Under the pieces are notes generated by a model, which saw only the letters and a program-made list of their open reading frames with translations, did not search any database and was not told where the DNA came from. DNA of 64,000 nt from the NCBI RefSeq assembly GCF_029961145.1, contig NZ_JASBRG010000002.1, positions 169,993 through 233,992 on the forward strand, in the 5' to 3' direction. Numbering within the stretch: position 1 is the first letter of the stretch; every line of letters starts with the position of its first letter. The DNA comes from Pinibacter soli. GTDB lineage: Bacteria; Bacteroidota; Bacteroidia; Chitinophagales; Chitinophagaceae. A program made the translations under genes and the position numbers. Below, in pieces: positions 25,701 to 34,251 of the stretch.

Positions 25701-26123
25701 GCTGTGCTGGCTGAGTTCGACCGCATTACAGAACGCGGCGGTGTTCTCGGCGCGATGGAAAGAATGTATCAGCGAAATAAAATTCAGGAAGAAAGTCTGC
25801 ATTACGAAATGCTTAAACATACAGGAGAGTTTCCTATTGTGGGTGTAAATACTTTCCTCAATAAGAAAGGAAGCCCAACCGTAATTCCAAACGAAGTGAT
25901 CCGCAGTACTACGGAAGAAAAAGAGCAACAAATTCAAAACCTGCAAGCGTTTTGGAAACGCAATGAGAGCAAATCCGCAGATGCTTTGAACAAATTGAAA
26001 TCTGTTGCGATCGTGAATGGTAATTTGTTTAACGAGTTGATGGAAACAGTGAAGTATTGCTCACTTGGACAGATTACGCATGCATTGTATGAAGTTGGTG
26101 GGCAGTACAGACGCAGTATGTAA
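22755..26123 (+). CDS. icmF: Fused isobutyryl-CoA mutase/GTPase (IcmF), adenosylcobalamin-dependent
   Basis: A 1122-aa IcmF-type fusion that rearranges isobutyryl-CoA and n-butyryl-CoA (some also isovaleryl/pivalyl-CoA). N-terminal B12-binding domain (about 8-140) has the cobalt-ligating His in [12 protein letters not shown]; then a MeaB-like G domain with P-loop GTGGAGKSS at about 199-207 and [10 protein letters not shown], acting as built-in chaperone; then the TIM-barrel mutase domain (about 560-1090) with [27 protein letters not shown] and RILQ-type NPQ region. Length is normal. There is no visible cobalamin riboswitch upstream. Confidence 0.95.
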   Translation: MANTPNQKIRIVTAASLFDGHDAAINIMRRILQSKGAEIIHLGHNRSVHEIVEAAIEEDAHGIAITSYQGGHVEFFKYMKDLLDQNGCGHIKIFGGGGGTILPEEIRELHNYGITRIYSPDDGRHMGLEGMIEDLLQKSNPENGSEKQSDYWKAAAKWNGKLPLGEKKDIRRIARNITLAEAGEPFEKQEVAAGYPVLGITGTGGAGKSSVTDEIVRRFLNAFHDKTIAVISVDPSKKKTGGALLGDRIRMNSISSPRAYMRSLATRDSDVALSAYVEEALNVVKNASYDLVILESAGVGQSDASILDYCNASLYVMTPEYGAASQLEKINMLDYADVIAINKFDKAGALDALQDVRKQYKRNHGLFTAKDADIPVVGTIASQFNDAGINELFEKLITVIEKKSGVAFGKIELHQHTSDTTNKSQVIPAKRVRYLSEISESNRGYDKWVIEQSEVATKLYQLDGVMKFAEGEKQSLQKLQQQLNDKLSLENKKLVEQWPILQKKYEADFFEYQVRDKVIKQDLTSTSLSGTRIPKVVLPKYKDWGDILQWQLQENVPGEFPYTAGVFELKRTGEDPTRMFAGEGGPERTNKRFHYVSLEQPAKRLSTAFDSVTLYGEDPDHRPDIYGKVGNSGVSIATVDDAKKLYSGFDLCDPKTSVSMTINGPAPMLLAFFMNAAIDQQCEKWLTENNQWSLAEEAFKKKYARASKPLYYNPSAPERLPDGNNGLGLQLLGLSGDEVLPKDVYEKIKANALSSVRGTVQADILKEDQAQNTCIFSTEFALKLMGDVQEYFIKEKVRNFYSVSISGYHIAEAGANPITQLAFTLSNGFTYVEYYLSRGMHIDDFAPNLSFFFSNGMDPEYSVIGRVARRIWAKAMKLKYNGNDRSQKLKYHIQTSGRSLHAQEIDFNDIRTTLQALYAIYDNCNSLHTNAYDEAITTPTEESVRRAMAIQLIINRELGTAKTENFTQGSFAIEELTDLVEEAVLAEFDRITERGGVLGAMERMYQRNKIQEESLHYEMLKHTGEFPIVGVNTFLNKKGSPTVIPNEVIRSTTEEKEQQIQNLQAFWKRNESKSADALNKLKSVAIVNGNLFNELMETVKYCSLGQITHALYEVGGQYRRSM

Positions 26124-26174
26124 TTATCACCAGATACAATTAATCTTCAAGACTTAATTTTAGATGCTTTTACA

Positions 26175-26200
26175 AATCCCTCACAGTGCTGTGAGGGATT
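26175..26200 (+). terminator. Hairpin after icmF
   Basis: AATCCCTCACAG pairs with CTGTGAGGGATT across a TG loop, a 12-bp stem, 52 nt past the icmF stop. The downstream tract is only weakly T-rich. Confidence 0.65.
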
Positions 26201-26284
26201 CTCATACTCCCATTTAGTGTTAGGAATACTATTGACCAAATAGAAACCTCAACAACAAAGCAAATTCAAATTTAAAATTCTGAA

Positions 26285-27407
26285 ATGGCAATGGGAGTTA
26301 ATTACATCGCGGAGATTAAACGCATTCTATCCGAAGCAAGAACAAAAGCATACGCAGTTATTAATACAACTATGGTGGAAGCCTACTGGCAGATAGGCAA
26401 GCGTATTGTTGAAGAAGAACAAAAGGGCTAAGCTCGTGCAGACTATGGCAAGGAAATAGTTGAAAACTTAGCGCAGGAACTTAGTCAGGAATTTGGAAAA
26501 GGATTTTCGAAAAGAAGCATTTTTCAATATCGGCAGTTTTATCTGTTGTTTTCTCCTGAGATTGTGCGAACGCCGTTCGCACAATTACAAAATCATGATA
26601 ATGAATCAATTACAATTCATCGAACAGTGTTCGCGGAATCTTCATACAGCGATTTTCCTGATTGGTTTCGTTTACTGAATTGGTCGCAAATTCAACGGAT
26701 CATTCGTGTTTCTGATCCACAGGCAAGAAACTATTATCTCAAAGAAGCGGCCGAACGAAACTGGTCCATTCGCACTCTCGATCGCAACATTTCTACACTC
26801 TATTATCAACGTCTGCTTTCTTCTCAAGCAAAAGAGCCTGTCGTAAGCGAAATGCTTGAAGAAACAAAAGAGCTTCAAAACGACAAATATGAGTTCATAA
26901 AAAATCCGCTTGTATTGGAGTTTTTAAATCTGCCGAACAACCTGGGTCATACGGAGGCTTTATTGGAACAGCAGTTGCTGAACAACATCCAAAACTTCAT
27001 GCTTGAATTAGGTAAAGGGTTTGCCTTCGTGGCAAAACAACAATTAATACGCACCGAAACATCAGACTTTTATATTGATCTTGTTTTTTTACAATTACAT
27101 CCTGAAATGTTTTGTATTGATTGACCTGAAAACAGACAAAATGAGCCACCAGGATGTAGGACAATTGGATATGTACGTGCGTATGTACGATGATCTCCAA
27201 AAGGGCAAGGACGACAACCCGAGCATTGGAATTTTACTTTGTACGGAAACAGATAAAACGATTGCCAAATATTCGGTCTTAAAAGAAAACAAACAACTTT
27301 TCGCAGCCAAGTACATGCCTTATCTGCCTACAGAAGAAGAACTGCGAACAGAAATCGAACGTGAGAAATTGATGATAAAACTTAAAAGGGGAAATGATGG
27401 ACTTTAG
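26285..27407 (+). pseudogene. YhcG/DUF1016-type PD-(D/E)XK nuclease family, doubly disrupted
   Basis: Reading from ATG 26285 gives a DUF1016 N-terminal domain (YIAEIKRILSEARTKAY, EAYWQIGKRIVEEE) that stops at an in-frame TAA (26429-26431), then continues in the same frame (ARADYGKEIVENLAQEL ... WTIRT-like segment, ETSDFYIDLVF). At the T7 run 27084-27090 one extra T shifts the frame; the rest (YNYILKCFVLIDLKTDK, QLDMYVRMYDDL, SIGILLCTETDK) is in another frame to 27407. The family is restriction/defence-associated. No other defence genes are adjacent. Confidence 0.85.
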
Positions 27408-27429
27408 GACATCGGCACTCTTTAATCTG

Positions 27430-27482
27430 ACATAAAACGAAGAAGGGAATGAATCAAACTCATTCCCTTCTTCGTTTTATGT
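27430..27482. terminator. Long perfect-stem terminator between pseudogene and metF
   Basis: A 23-bp perfect stem (27430-27452 with 27460-27482) and 7-nt loop, beginning ACATAAAACGAAG. Convergent position; works for both directions. Confidence 0.85.
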
Positions 27483-27512
27483 TATGTAAGGACTCTTCAA
27501 AACTCTCGAATC

Positions 27513-27542
27513 CCCATTTTCAAATTCTCAAATTTTCAAATT
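27513..27542. repeat. Solitary word-repeat arm (TTTTCAAATTC family)
   Basis: Three TTTTCAAATT/CTCAAA words run up to the metF stop codon; no paired arm is seen in this spacer. Confidence 0.6.
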
Positions 27543-28496
27543 CTACATCACTTCTTTCACTACATTCTGAATCACCTTAGGCTTGCCAAGTGTGTAATAG
27601 TGCAACACTGGCACACCAAATTGTTTCAATTCCCTGCTTTGCTGGATCAACCATTCTGTTCCAATGATTTCTACTTCCTCATCGGTTTTTGCCTTCATGA
27701 TAGCGTTTGACAGATCAGTAGGAATATCAACATGGAATATTTTAGGAAGAATATTTAGCTGCTTTTTGTTCGTGATTGGCTTCAATCCCGGAATGATTGG
27801 AACTGTAATGCCATTCTCGCGGCAAAGTTTTACGAAGTCGCAGTATTTCTGGTTATCGAAAAACATTTGCGTCATGATATATTCTGCACCTGCTTCAACC
27901 TTAGCTTTCAGGTAAGCCATGTCAGTAGAAAGGTTTGGCGATTCGAAGTGTTTCTCAGGATAGCCCGCAACACCCATACAAAAGTTTGTTTTACCACCAT
28001 TGGTAATATCTTCTTCCAGGTAAATACCGTGGTTCAGATTGCCAACTTGTTTCAATAAATCGATCGCATAGCGATGGCCATGCGGATGAGGTTCGAAAAA
28101 AGCTTCATTCTTTGCAGCGTCGCCACGCAGAACGAGTACGTTATCGATACCCAAAAAGTTAAGATCGATCAATGCATCTTCGGTCTCTCTTTTACCGAAA
28201 CCGCCGCAAATAAGGTGTGGAACTGCGTCAACTTTGTAGTAGTTCATAATTGCGGCGCAAATACCAACCGTTCCCGGTCTTTTTCTTACTTCTACCTGCT
28301 CGAAGGTGCCATCGATCTTTTTCTTAAACATCGTTTCGCTACGGTGATAGGTAACGTTGATAAACGAAGGCTTAAATTCCATCAGAGGGTCAAGATGGTT
28401 ATATATAGCGCTGATGTCTTTTCCTTTCAGAGGAGGCAAAATTTCAAAAGAAACCAGTGTGTCTTTTGCCTGGTTGATGTGATCAATAACTTTCAT
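27543..28496 (-). CDS. metF: Methylenetetrahydrofolate reductase
   Basis: A 317-aa MetF, reducing 5,10-methylene-THF to 5-methyl-THF for methionine synthesis with FAD. The TIM-barrel landmarks are present: VSFEILPPLKGKD (catalytic Glu region), NVTYHRSE, LVLRGDAAKNE, GVAGYPEKHFESP and the QMFFDNQKYCDFV strand. Length is normal for bacteria. Upstream, the palindrome TTCGCGAA occurs twice (28511-28518 and 28589-28596), a possible regulator site. No S-box riboswitch is seen. Confidence 0.95.
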   Translation of the reverse strand: MKVIDHINQAKDTLVSFEILPPLKGKDISAIYNHLDPLMEFKPSFINVTYHRSETMFKKKIDGTFEQVEVRKRPGTVGICAAIMNYYKVDAVPHLICGGFGKRETEDALIDLNFLGIDNVLVLRGDAAKNEAFFEPHPHGHRYAIDLLKQVGNLNHGIYLEEDITNGGKTNFCMGVAGYPEKHFESPNLSTDMAYLKAKVEAGAEYIMTQMFFDNQKYCDFVKLCRENGITVPIIPGLKPITNKKQLNILPKIFHVDIPTDLSNAIMKAKTDEEVEIIGTEWLIQQSRELKQFGVPVLHYYTLGKPKVIQNVVKEVM

Positions 28497-28510
28497 CTTA
28501 TGTATTATAT

Positions 28511-28598
28511 TTCGCGAAAGCAGTAATTACTACGTTGGCGTTCTTTAAGGCTTTATGAAACTTTTTTTAAAATATCCCGCAAACATAGTTCGCGAAAG
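28511..28598. promoter_or_regulatory. Duplicated TTCGCGAAAG sites upstream of metF
   Basis: Two identical 10-mers, TTCGCGAAAG at 28511-28520 and 28589-28598, each containing the palindrome TTCGCGAA, are 78 bp apart in the metF upstream region. They could be protein-binding sites, but no regulator is known. Confidence 0.35.
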
Positions 28599-28620
28599 TT
28601 AGAAAACAAAATGAAGTGTA

Positions 28621-28689
28621 TGTTAGATGTGCGGCGGTACGATGTCCGAAATACAGGGAATTAGTACATTGTACCCCGTACATCCAACA
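28621..28689. repeat. Self-complementary word repeat (GTACGATGT family) between divergent genes
   Basis: Left arm 28621-28647 (TGTTAGATGTGCGGCGGTAC) and right arm 28665-28689 pair at about 20 of 25 positions. It lies in the metF/lptB divergent spacer, using the same words as 15309-15397 and 16267-16346. Confidence 0.82.
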
Positions 28690-28754
28690 CCTATTTGACG
28701 AATAATCTTCCCAACTTTCACATTTTCATATTTCCCCGTTTTGATTACTTCCGG

Positions 28755-28762
28755 TATTTTTG
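28755..28762 (+). promoter_or_regulatory. -7 promoter element for lptB
   Basis: TATTTTTG, perfect TAnnTTTG, 18 nt before the TTG start at 28780; it supports that start and a leader of about 12 nt. Confidence 0.7.
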
Positions 28763-28779
28763 CGCCAAAGCTTTAGTAA

Positions 28780-29583
28780 TTGAGTTTAAAAATACATACC
28801 AACGAGTTAGTTAAAACTTATAGCAGCCGTACCGTTGTAAATCACGTATCTGTGAATGTGGAGCAGGGTGAAATTGTGGGTCTGCTGGGTCCAAATGGTG
28901 CCGGTAAAACAACTACCTTTTACATGGTGGTGGGTTTGATCAAGCCAGATGAGGGCAAGGTTTTCCTTAACGAGGATGATATTACAAAACTGCCAATGTA
29001 CAAACGTGCCCAGCTGGGCATTGGCTATCTTCCACAAGAGGCGTCCGTTTTTCGTAAGCTGACTGTAGAAGACAATATTAAAGCGGTGCTGGAAATGACA
29101 AAACTTTCCAAACAACAGCAAAAGCAAAAGCTTGAAGACCTGCTGGATGAGTTTCGCCTGCACCACGTTCGTAAAAATAATGGCGACAGCCTTAGCGGTG
29201 GTGAAAGAAGACGTACCGAAATTGCACGGGCCCTTGCCGTAGACCCGAAATTTATTTTACTAGATGAACCTTTTGCCGGTGTTGACCCTATAGCGGTAGA
29301 GGACATTCAAACAGTAGTTGCACGCCTGAAATATAAAAATATCGGTATTCTTATTACCGACCACAACGTAAATGAAACCCTTTCTATCTGCGACCGCGCT
29401 TATTTGCTGATCGATGGTAAGATCTTCAAACACGGCACCGCAGAACAACTAGCCGAAGACGAGCAGGTAAGAAGACTTTATCTTGGTCGTAATTTCGAAC
29501 TTCGCCGTAAAGATTATTTACATGAAGAAGTTATGAAGGGCATTGGCGATTTTCCACACTTGGAAGAAAGCACCGAACAATAA
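28780..29583 (+). CDS. lptB: LPS export ABC transporter ATP-binding protein LptB
   Basis: A 267-aa ABC ATPase of the LptB type, which powers extraction of LPS from the inner membrane with LptFG. Walker [10 protein letters not shown] (about 38-46), Q-loop [17 protein letters not shown] (the LptB-specific phrase), signature [14 protein letters not shown], Walker [14 protein letters not shown] and the [10 protein letters not shown] switch are all present. A C-terminal extension follows [12 protein letters not shown] start at 28780, supported by a -7 element 18 nt upstream. LptFG are not adjacent. Confidence 0.95.
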   Translation: MSLKIHTNELVKTYSSRTVVNHVSVNVEQGEIVGLLGPNGAGKTTTFYMVVGLIKPDEGKVFLNEDDITKLPMYKRAQLGIGYLPQEASVFRKLTVEDNIKAVLEMTKLSKQQQKQKLEDLLDEFRLHHVRKNNGDSLSGGERRRTEIARALAVDPKFILLDEPFAGVDPIAVEDIQTVVARLKYKNIGILITDHNVNETLSICDRAYLLIDGKIFKHGTAEQLAEDEQVRRLYLGRNFELRRKDYLHEEVMKGIGDFPHLEESTEQ

Positions 29584-29591
29584 CGAATTCC

Positions 29592-29656
29592 GTAGAGCCA
29601 AGGCACTGCCTTGGCTAAAATGAAAACGATAAGCCAAGGCAGTGTCTTGGCTCTAC
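29592..29656. repeat. REP-like palindrome pair (GTAGAGCCAAGGCA)
   Basis: GTAGAGCCAAGGCACTGCCTTGGCT at 29592-29616 and its inverted copy ending 29656 pair over about 25 bp; each half is itself a palindrome (GCCAAGGCA/TGCCTTGGC). It lies between lptB and the GH3 gene. Confidence 0.9.
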
Positions 29657-29724
29657 ACATATATTTTCTGTACAATAATTGCTGCATCTCTGCCGTCAAT
29701 TTCTTAAATTGCGAGTATACATAT

Positions 29725-31248
29725 ATGAAAATTCTTTCTCCGGCCATATCACGGTTAGCACGGCTTCGCTTGTGGCAGGTACAGGAGTGGACCGAAAATC
29801 CGATTCTGGCCCAGCGGGAGGTATTGCAGCATTTGATAACTGCGGCTCAATACACAGAATTTGGCCGCAAATACAGCTTCGATCAGCTTTTCAACATTCG
29901 TCAGTTTAAACATACAGTTCCCGTACATGAGTATAACGATTTGAAGCCCTATATCCAGCGCATGATGGATGGTGAACAAAATTTACTCTGGAACACCCCT
30001 GTAAAATGGTTCGCTAAAAGCAGCGGTACAACGAGCGATAAAAGCAAGTTTATACCCGTGAGTGAAGAGAGCCTTATGGAAACACATTACCAGGGTGCGA
30101 AGGATGTGCTGACCATGTATTACAAATTCAATCCAGAGTCAGACTTGCTTACAGGAAAAGGACTTGTAGTTGGCGGCAGTCACCAGGTGAACCAGATAAA
30201 TGATGAAGTGAGCTTTGGAGACCTTAGTGCGGTTCTTTTGCAGAATTCTCCTTTCTGGGGGCATTGGCTGCGTACTCCCGAACTCTCCATCGCATTGATG
30301 GACGAGTGGGAAAACAAAATAGAACAGCTCGCTGCGAATACTATTCCTGAAAACGTCACCTCTATTTCCGGTGTACCTACATGGACGCTGGTTCTTTTCA
30401 AACGCATTCTCGAAATAACTGGCAGAAGCTGCATTAAAGATGTTTGGCCAAACCTTGAATTATACATTCATGGCGGCGTTTCATTCGTTCCATATAAAGA
30501 ACAGTTCCAAAAAATAATTGGTGGCGATATCAATTATCTTGAAATGTATAATGCCAGTGAAGGCTTCTTTGCCGCTCAGGATAATCCTAATGAGGAAGGA
30601 ATGTTGCTTTTTACCCAGCATGGTATTTTCTATGAATTCATGCCACTGGAAGAATACGGCAAAGCGTTCCCTAAAACGATTGGTTTGAATAAGGTTCAGA
30701 AGGGTGTTCACTATGCCATGATCATTACTACAAATGGCGGCCTGTGGCGATACATCGTTGGCGACACAATTCAGTTTACTTCGCTTAATCCATATAAAAT
30801 AAAAGTAACCGGCAGATTAAAACACTACATGAATGCTTTTGGCGAAGAGGTAATTGTAGAAAACGCAGACAAAGCAATTAGTATAGCTTCAGAACGAACA
30901 AGTGCGATTGTGAATGATTATACTGCGGCGCCCGTTTATTTCAGCGAACAAAATAACGGTGCTCATGAATGGCTCATCGAATTTGATCAAGTACCTGCGG
31001 ACATCAAACAGTTTACCTACGAACTTGACAACGCCCTCAAAAACATTAATAGCGACTACGAAGCGAAACGCCACAAAGACATCGCGCTGCGTATGCCGTT
31101 GGTTCATTCGCTACCAAAAGGCGTGTTTACACAATGGCTGCAACACAAAAGCAAACTAGGCGGTCAACACAAAATTCCAAGACTAAGCAACGAACGAAAA
31201 ACTCTCGAAGAAATTAAAAGCTTGTTTCTTACCGCACAATTTCAATAA
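29725..31248 (+). CDS. GH3 auxin-responsive promoter family protein (acyl-acid-amido synthetase-like)
   Basis: A 507-aa GH3-fold adenylating enzyme. The ATP-binding motif SSGTTSDKSKFIPVS (about 98-112) and the later YNASEGFFAAQD, YEFMPLEEYG and ITTNGGLWRYIVGD motifs are clear. Plant GH3 enzymes conjugate amino acids to acyl acids; bacterial substrates are unknown. I choose ATG 29725 (MKILSPAISRLARLR), since the ATG at 29611 lies inside the REP-like palindrome. It follows lptB in the same direction. Confidence 0.9.
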   Translation: MKILSPAISRLARLRLWQVQEWTENPILAQREVLQHLITAAQYTEFGRKYSFDQLFNIRQFKHTVPVHEYNDLKPYIQRMMDGEQNLLWNTPVKWFAKSSGTTSDKSKFIPVSEESLMETHYQGAKDVLTMYYKFNPESDLLTGKGLVVGGSHQVNQINDEVSFGDLSAVLLQNSPFWGHWLRTPELSIALMDEWENKIEQLAANTIPENVTSISGVPTWTLVLFKRILEITGRSCIKDVWPNLELYIHGGVSFVPYKEQFQKIIGGDINYLEMYNASEGFFAAQDNPNEEGMLLFTQHGIFYEFMPLEEYGKAFPKTIGLNKVQKGVHYAMIITTNGGLWRYIVGDTIQFTSLNPYKIKVTGRLKHYMNAFGEEVIVENADKAISIASERTSAIVNDYTAAPVYFSEQNNGAHEWLIEFDQVPADIKQFTYELDNALKNINSDYEAKRHKDIALRMPLVHSLPKGVFTQWLQHKSKLGGQHKIPRLSNERKTLEEIKSLFLTAQFQ

Positions 31249-31261
31249 TCATCTATATTTC

Positions 31262-31450
31262 ACGCAAAGGCGCAAAGGGAACAACAAAGTTCGAAAAGAT
31301 TCAGTTTGTTGCACGCCGCGGCCGCAACGAAGCAGCGACGCAACCGGTTGTTAACAGTTCACCTAATAATGCCTGACATTAACAGAGGAATAATCGACCA
31401 ACACTAAAAAATCTGTGTTCATCTGGCTAATCAGCGTCATCTGTATGCTC
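31262..31450. repeat. Solitary word-repeat arms in GH3/M28 spacer
   Basis: ACGCAAAGGCGCAAAG (31262-31277) and TCTGTGTTCATCTGGCTAATCAG (31411-31433) belong to word families seen elsewhere in the window (22572-22668 and 50371-50591). In between is a CG-rich tract around GCCGCGGCCGC (31316-31326). No gene is seen. Confidence 0.5.
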
Positions 31451-31484
31451 TCTAAAAAATAAACGGGAATAGTTTTTGCCTGTT

Positions 31485-31492
31485 TAACTTTG
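31485..31492 (+). promoter_or_regulatory. -7 promoter element for M28 peptidase gene
   Basis: TAACTTTG, perfect TAnnTTTG, 20 nt before the ATG at 31512. No well-spaced -33 TTG is seen. Confidence 0.65.
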
Positions 31493-31511
31493 TACCTCGA
31501 AATAATCATCT

Positions 31512-33164
31512 ATGCGTTCACCTTTATGGGTATTAATGTTGCCCGCCGTGCTTTCTTTTCCTGGTTCATTTGCCCAAAAGATCAAAAAAAATGACAAGCC
31601 AGTTGTAGACAATCTGCAAAAGCACGTTCGTTTTTTATCAAATGATGATCTCGAAGGTCGCCTAAGTGGCAGCAAGGGTGAGAAGCTCGCCGATGATTAT
31701 GTTTCTGAACAATTTAAGTTGATAGGTTTGCAGGCAAAGGGAGATAACAATTCCTGGTTGCAGAATTTTGAGATTTACGACGGCAAAGAATATAGTTCCA
31801 GTACATTAACCTTCGATGGTGAAACTATTAATTCGAATAGTTTCTTTCCATTTCCCATTTCCCCGGAAAAATCAGTGAAAGAAGAGGCATCCATCGCACT
31901 TCGTGAAAAGGGCGTTCCGTGGTTCTTAGATCTCAAGGAAATATTAACCACAAGCGCAAACGATCCGCATTTTGATGTGTGGGGATTCGTTGAAAAAATT
32001 TCGAAGGATTACGCGAAGAAAGGCGCAACGGCACTATTTGTTTACAATACCTCGACATACGATGATGGACTTTCTTTTGAGCCAAAGGCAAAAGGTACGA
32101 CGCTGCCAATACCGGTGGTATATGTAAACAAAAATGTGTCAGGCAAATACTTTGCTGATGAGTCTGCTACAATCGACATTGATCTTAAAGTTGCATTTGT
32201 TGATAATAAACGTACAGCTCACAATGTAATCGGATATGCTGATAACGGCGCCAAGCAAACGATTATTATTGGTGCGCACCTGGATCATCTCGGTCGTGGT
32301 GAAGATGGAAACACTTTAGGTTCTTCATCTAACACTAATGAAATTTATAACGGCGCAGATGATAATGCAAGTGGCATTGCTGCTGTTATTGAATTAGCGA
32401 GAATGTTAAAAGCTGCGAAATTTAAAAACAATAATTATTTGTTTATCGCTTTCTCCGGAGAAGAGCTTGGATTGCTGGGCTCAAAATATTTTACGGAACA
32501 TCCAACTGTTGATCTTTCTTCTATTAACTACATGATCAATCTTGATATGGTAGGCAGATTGAACGATAGCAACAAAGCTTTGATGATCGGCGGTTATGGC
32601 ACATCTCCTTCATGGAGCAAGTATTTAACTTCGGCGAATGACAGTAAATACTTCACTGTGAAATATGATTCAAGCGGTGCTGGCCCAAGCGATCACACTT
32701 CATTTTACAGAAAAGATATTCCTGTGTTGTTTTTCTTTACAGGCTTGCACAGCGATTATCACAAACCTTCAGATGATTTTGATAAGATCAACTATGATGG
32801 AGAATTTTTCATTGTAAAATATATCTACAACGTTATTGGAGCAACAAATAAAGATGCGAAACTTACCTTTACAAAAACCACAGAATCTCAAACCTCTACC
32901 AGCGCCAGATTCAGTGTTACATTGGGAATTGTGCCAGACTATAGCTTCAACGGAGATGGGGTAAGAGTAGATGGGGTGCATGATGGAAGACCTGCACAAA
33001 AGGCAGGATTACAGCCCGGTGATGTCATCACAAAACTGGGCGCTGATTCTGTATTATCGCTAGAAAATTACATGCAGGCACTTGGCAAATACAAGAAAGG
33101 TGATAAAGCTCCATTGAAATATAAACGAGGCGATAAGGAAATAAGCACAGAGGTTACTTTTTAA
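31512..33164 (+). CDS. M28 family metallopeptidase with PA insert and C-terminal PDZ domain
   Basis: A 550-aa exported aminopeptidase-like enzyme (signal MRSPLWVLMLPAVLSFPGSFAQ). Di-zinc M28 residues: GAHLDHLG (His, about 255), ADDNASG (Asp), SGEELGLLGS (Glu-Glu), NLDMVGR (Asp) and SDHTSFY (His). A PA-like domain is inserted at about 100-230. The C-terminus (about 455-550) is a PDZ domain (VRVDGVHDGRPAQKAGLQPGDVI). Likely periplasmic peptide degradation. A -7 box precedes the gene. Confidence 0.95.
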   Translation: MRSPLWVLMLPAVLSFPGSFAQKIKKNDKPVVDNLQKHVRFLSNDDLEGRLSGSKGEKLADDYVSEQFKLIGLQAKGDNNSWLQNFEIYDGKEYSSSTLTFDGETINSNSFFPFPISPEKSVKEEASIALREKGVPWFLDLKEILTTSANDPHFDVWGFVEKISKDYAKKGATALFVYNTSTYDDGLSFEPKAKGTTLPIPVVYVNKNVSGKYFADESATIDIDLKVAFVDNKRTAHNVIGYADNGAKQTIIIGAHLDHLGRGEDGNTLGSSSNTNEIYNGADDNASGIAAVIELARMLKAAKFKNNNYLFIAFSGEELGLLGSKYFTEHPTVDLSSINYMINLDMVGRLNDSNKALMIGGYGTSPSWSKYLTSANDSKYFTVKYDSSGAGPSDHTSFYRKDIPVLFFFTGLHSDYHKPSDDFDKINYDGEFFIVKYIYNVIGATNKDAKLTFTKTTESQTSTSARFSVTLGIVPDYSFNGDGVRVDGVHDGRPAQKAGLQPGDVITKLGADSVLSLENYMQALGKYKKGDKAPLKYKRGDKEISTEVTF

Positions 33165-33287
33165 GAATCTTTCTGCTCACAGATGTCACTTTTTTTTTGA
33201 CGAAAGCTGCGTAGAAAGAATTTTCCCCGCCTGCCTGCATGGATAATAATTCGGACGGAAATGACTAGTCGGGCAGGAAATTGGCAT

Positions 33288-33306
33288 ATTTTCAAATTTT
33301 CAAATT
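33288..33306. repeat. Solitary arm (TTTTCAAATTTTCAAATTG)
   Basis: A single arm of the TTGAAAATT word family just before the IPExxxVDY gene, with no local partner. Confidence 0.5.
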
Positions 33307-33323
33307 GATATCCGGGCACTATA

Positions 33324-33758
33324 ATGAAATTAAAACTTAACATGGATGAAATGGCGGAGGACTTCTTTGAAGATACCCGTCTGCTTGGTATTGTAGCGCC
33401 TGTTAAATCATATCAGTTTTGCTGGCAACTCAATCATTTGTTCAGGCTTAACTTTCGAGTGAATCCTGATGTGGAGATTCCGCTTACAAGAAAAGGAAGG
33501 CTATATTATTTCGCTGTTTTTGAATATCGTGAACAAAACAGTGCTTTGTGCCATTATTTGTACAACAATCAAAACGATGGCGAATATTTATTACCGGAAT
33601 TTAAGCATCTTGATTTTTTGTGGCTGATGAAAGGCGATGTTGTAAACGACACCACATTGCACAATGTGATCAATTCCATCAAAGCAATTAACGCTGTACA
33701 ATTGGTTACAGAGCTTACGAATGAGAAGATCAAGAATAAGGGGCATTTGATCTTTTAA
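33324..33758 (+). CDS. IPExxxVDY family protein
   Basis: A 144-aa cytosolic protein of a Bacteroidota-restricted family named for its motif, here LPEFKHLDF near residue 91. N-terminal helical part (FFEDTRLLGIVAPVKSYQFCWQLN) and RLYYFAVFEYREQNSALCHYLYNN strands match the family. Function is unknown. It sits beyond the M28 gene on the same strand. Confidence 0.85.
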   Translation: MKLKLNMDEMAEDFFEDTRLLGIVAPVKSYQFCWQLNHLFRLNFRVNPDVEIPLTRKGRLYYFAVFEYREQNSALCHYLYNNQNDGEYLLPEFKHLDFLWLMKGDVVNDTTLHNVINSIKAINAVQLVTELTNEKIKNKGHLIF

Positions 33759-33783
33759 GTTGTTAGTTCATAGTTATTAGATT
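33758..33783. repeat. Solitary arm (TTGTTAGTTCATAGTTATTAG)
   Basis: Single arm of the TTAGTTGTTAG word family directly after the IPExxxVDY stop codon. Confidence 0.5.
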
Positions 33784-33789
33784 CGTGCC

Positions 33790-33856
33790 ATGGTTCATGT
33801 CTTCACGAACCATCTGCGCTTGAGTCTCTATTTCGGTTCGTGGGGACACGAACCGG
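33790..33856. repeat. Two REP-like palindromes (GGTTCGTG)
   Basis: ATGGTTCATGTCTTCACGAACCAT (stem ATGGTTC.TG/CA.GAACCAT, 33790-33813) and CGGTTCGTGGGGACACGAACCG (33834-33855). Both are compact 9-11-bp stems, related in sequence, 20 nt apart, between the IPExxxVDY and PCD genes. Confidence 0.85.
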
Positions 33857-33926
33857 GGCGTCAGGCATTATTCTTGAAACGATTTGCATTTAAACATACA
33901 TTCAATCACTTTAAAACACTTGCCTT

Positions 33927-34154
33927 ATGTGGGAAGAAAAAGATAACCAGCTGTATAAGAAATTTAAATTCAAAGATTTTTCCCAGGCTTTTGCTTTCAT
34001 GACGAGAGTTGCATTGGAAGCAGAAAAAATGGATCACCATCCGCTGTGGAAAAATGTATACAATGAAGTTGAGATCTGGCTCTCCACGCACGACGCTGGA
34101 AATGTGGTAACAGAAAAGGATAGGAAATTGGCGAGCAAAATAGACGCGTTATAA
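33927..34154 (+). CDS. 4a-hydroxytetrahydrobiopterin dehydratase (PCD/DCoH)
   Basis: A 75-aa pterin-4a-carbinolamine dehydratase, which recycles the pterin of aromatic amino acid hydroxylases. The active-site signature is clear: [30 protein letters not shown], with the paired histidines, followed by VTEKDRKLA. It is shorter than the 95-100 aa of many homologues because it lacks part of the N-terminus, as in other Bacteroidota. No phenylalanine hydroxylase is adjacent. Confidence 0.9.
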   Translation: MWEEKDNQLYKKFKFKDFSQAFAFMTRVALEAEKMDHHPLWKNVYNEVEIWLSTHDAGNVVTEKDRKLASKIDAL

Positions 34155-34248
34155 TTGAAAATTGAAAGTTGAAAATTGAAAACGCCTTTGTTCGAGAAGA
34201 GTTTCGTCTACAATAACATTTTCAATTTTCAACTTTCAATTTTCAATT
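34153..34248. repeat. Self-complementary word repeat (TTGAAAATTGAAAGT family), 30-bp perfect arms
   Basis: Left arm 34153-34182 and right arm 34219-34248 are perfectly complementary over 30 bp, loop 36 nt. The left arm begins inside the PCD stop codon (34152-34154) and the right arm ends 3 nt before the FkbM stop. Confidence 0.95.
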
Positions 34249-34251
34249 CCC

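Noticed and set aside
26546..27124. Separate 192-aa gene inside the YhcG-type locus
   Set aside because: It is the middle portion of the disrupted reading frame, in the same frame as the part from 26285 and before the T-run frameshift.
29611..29724. GH3 start at ATG 29611
   Set aside because: The 38 added residues are translated from the GTAGAGCCAAGG palindrome; ATG 29725 fits the family.
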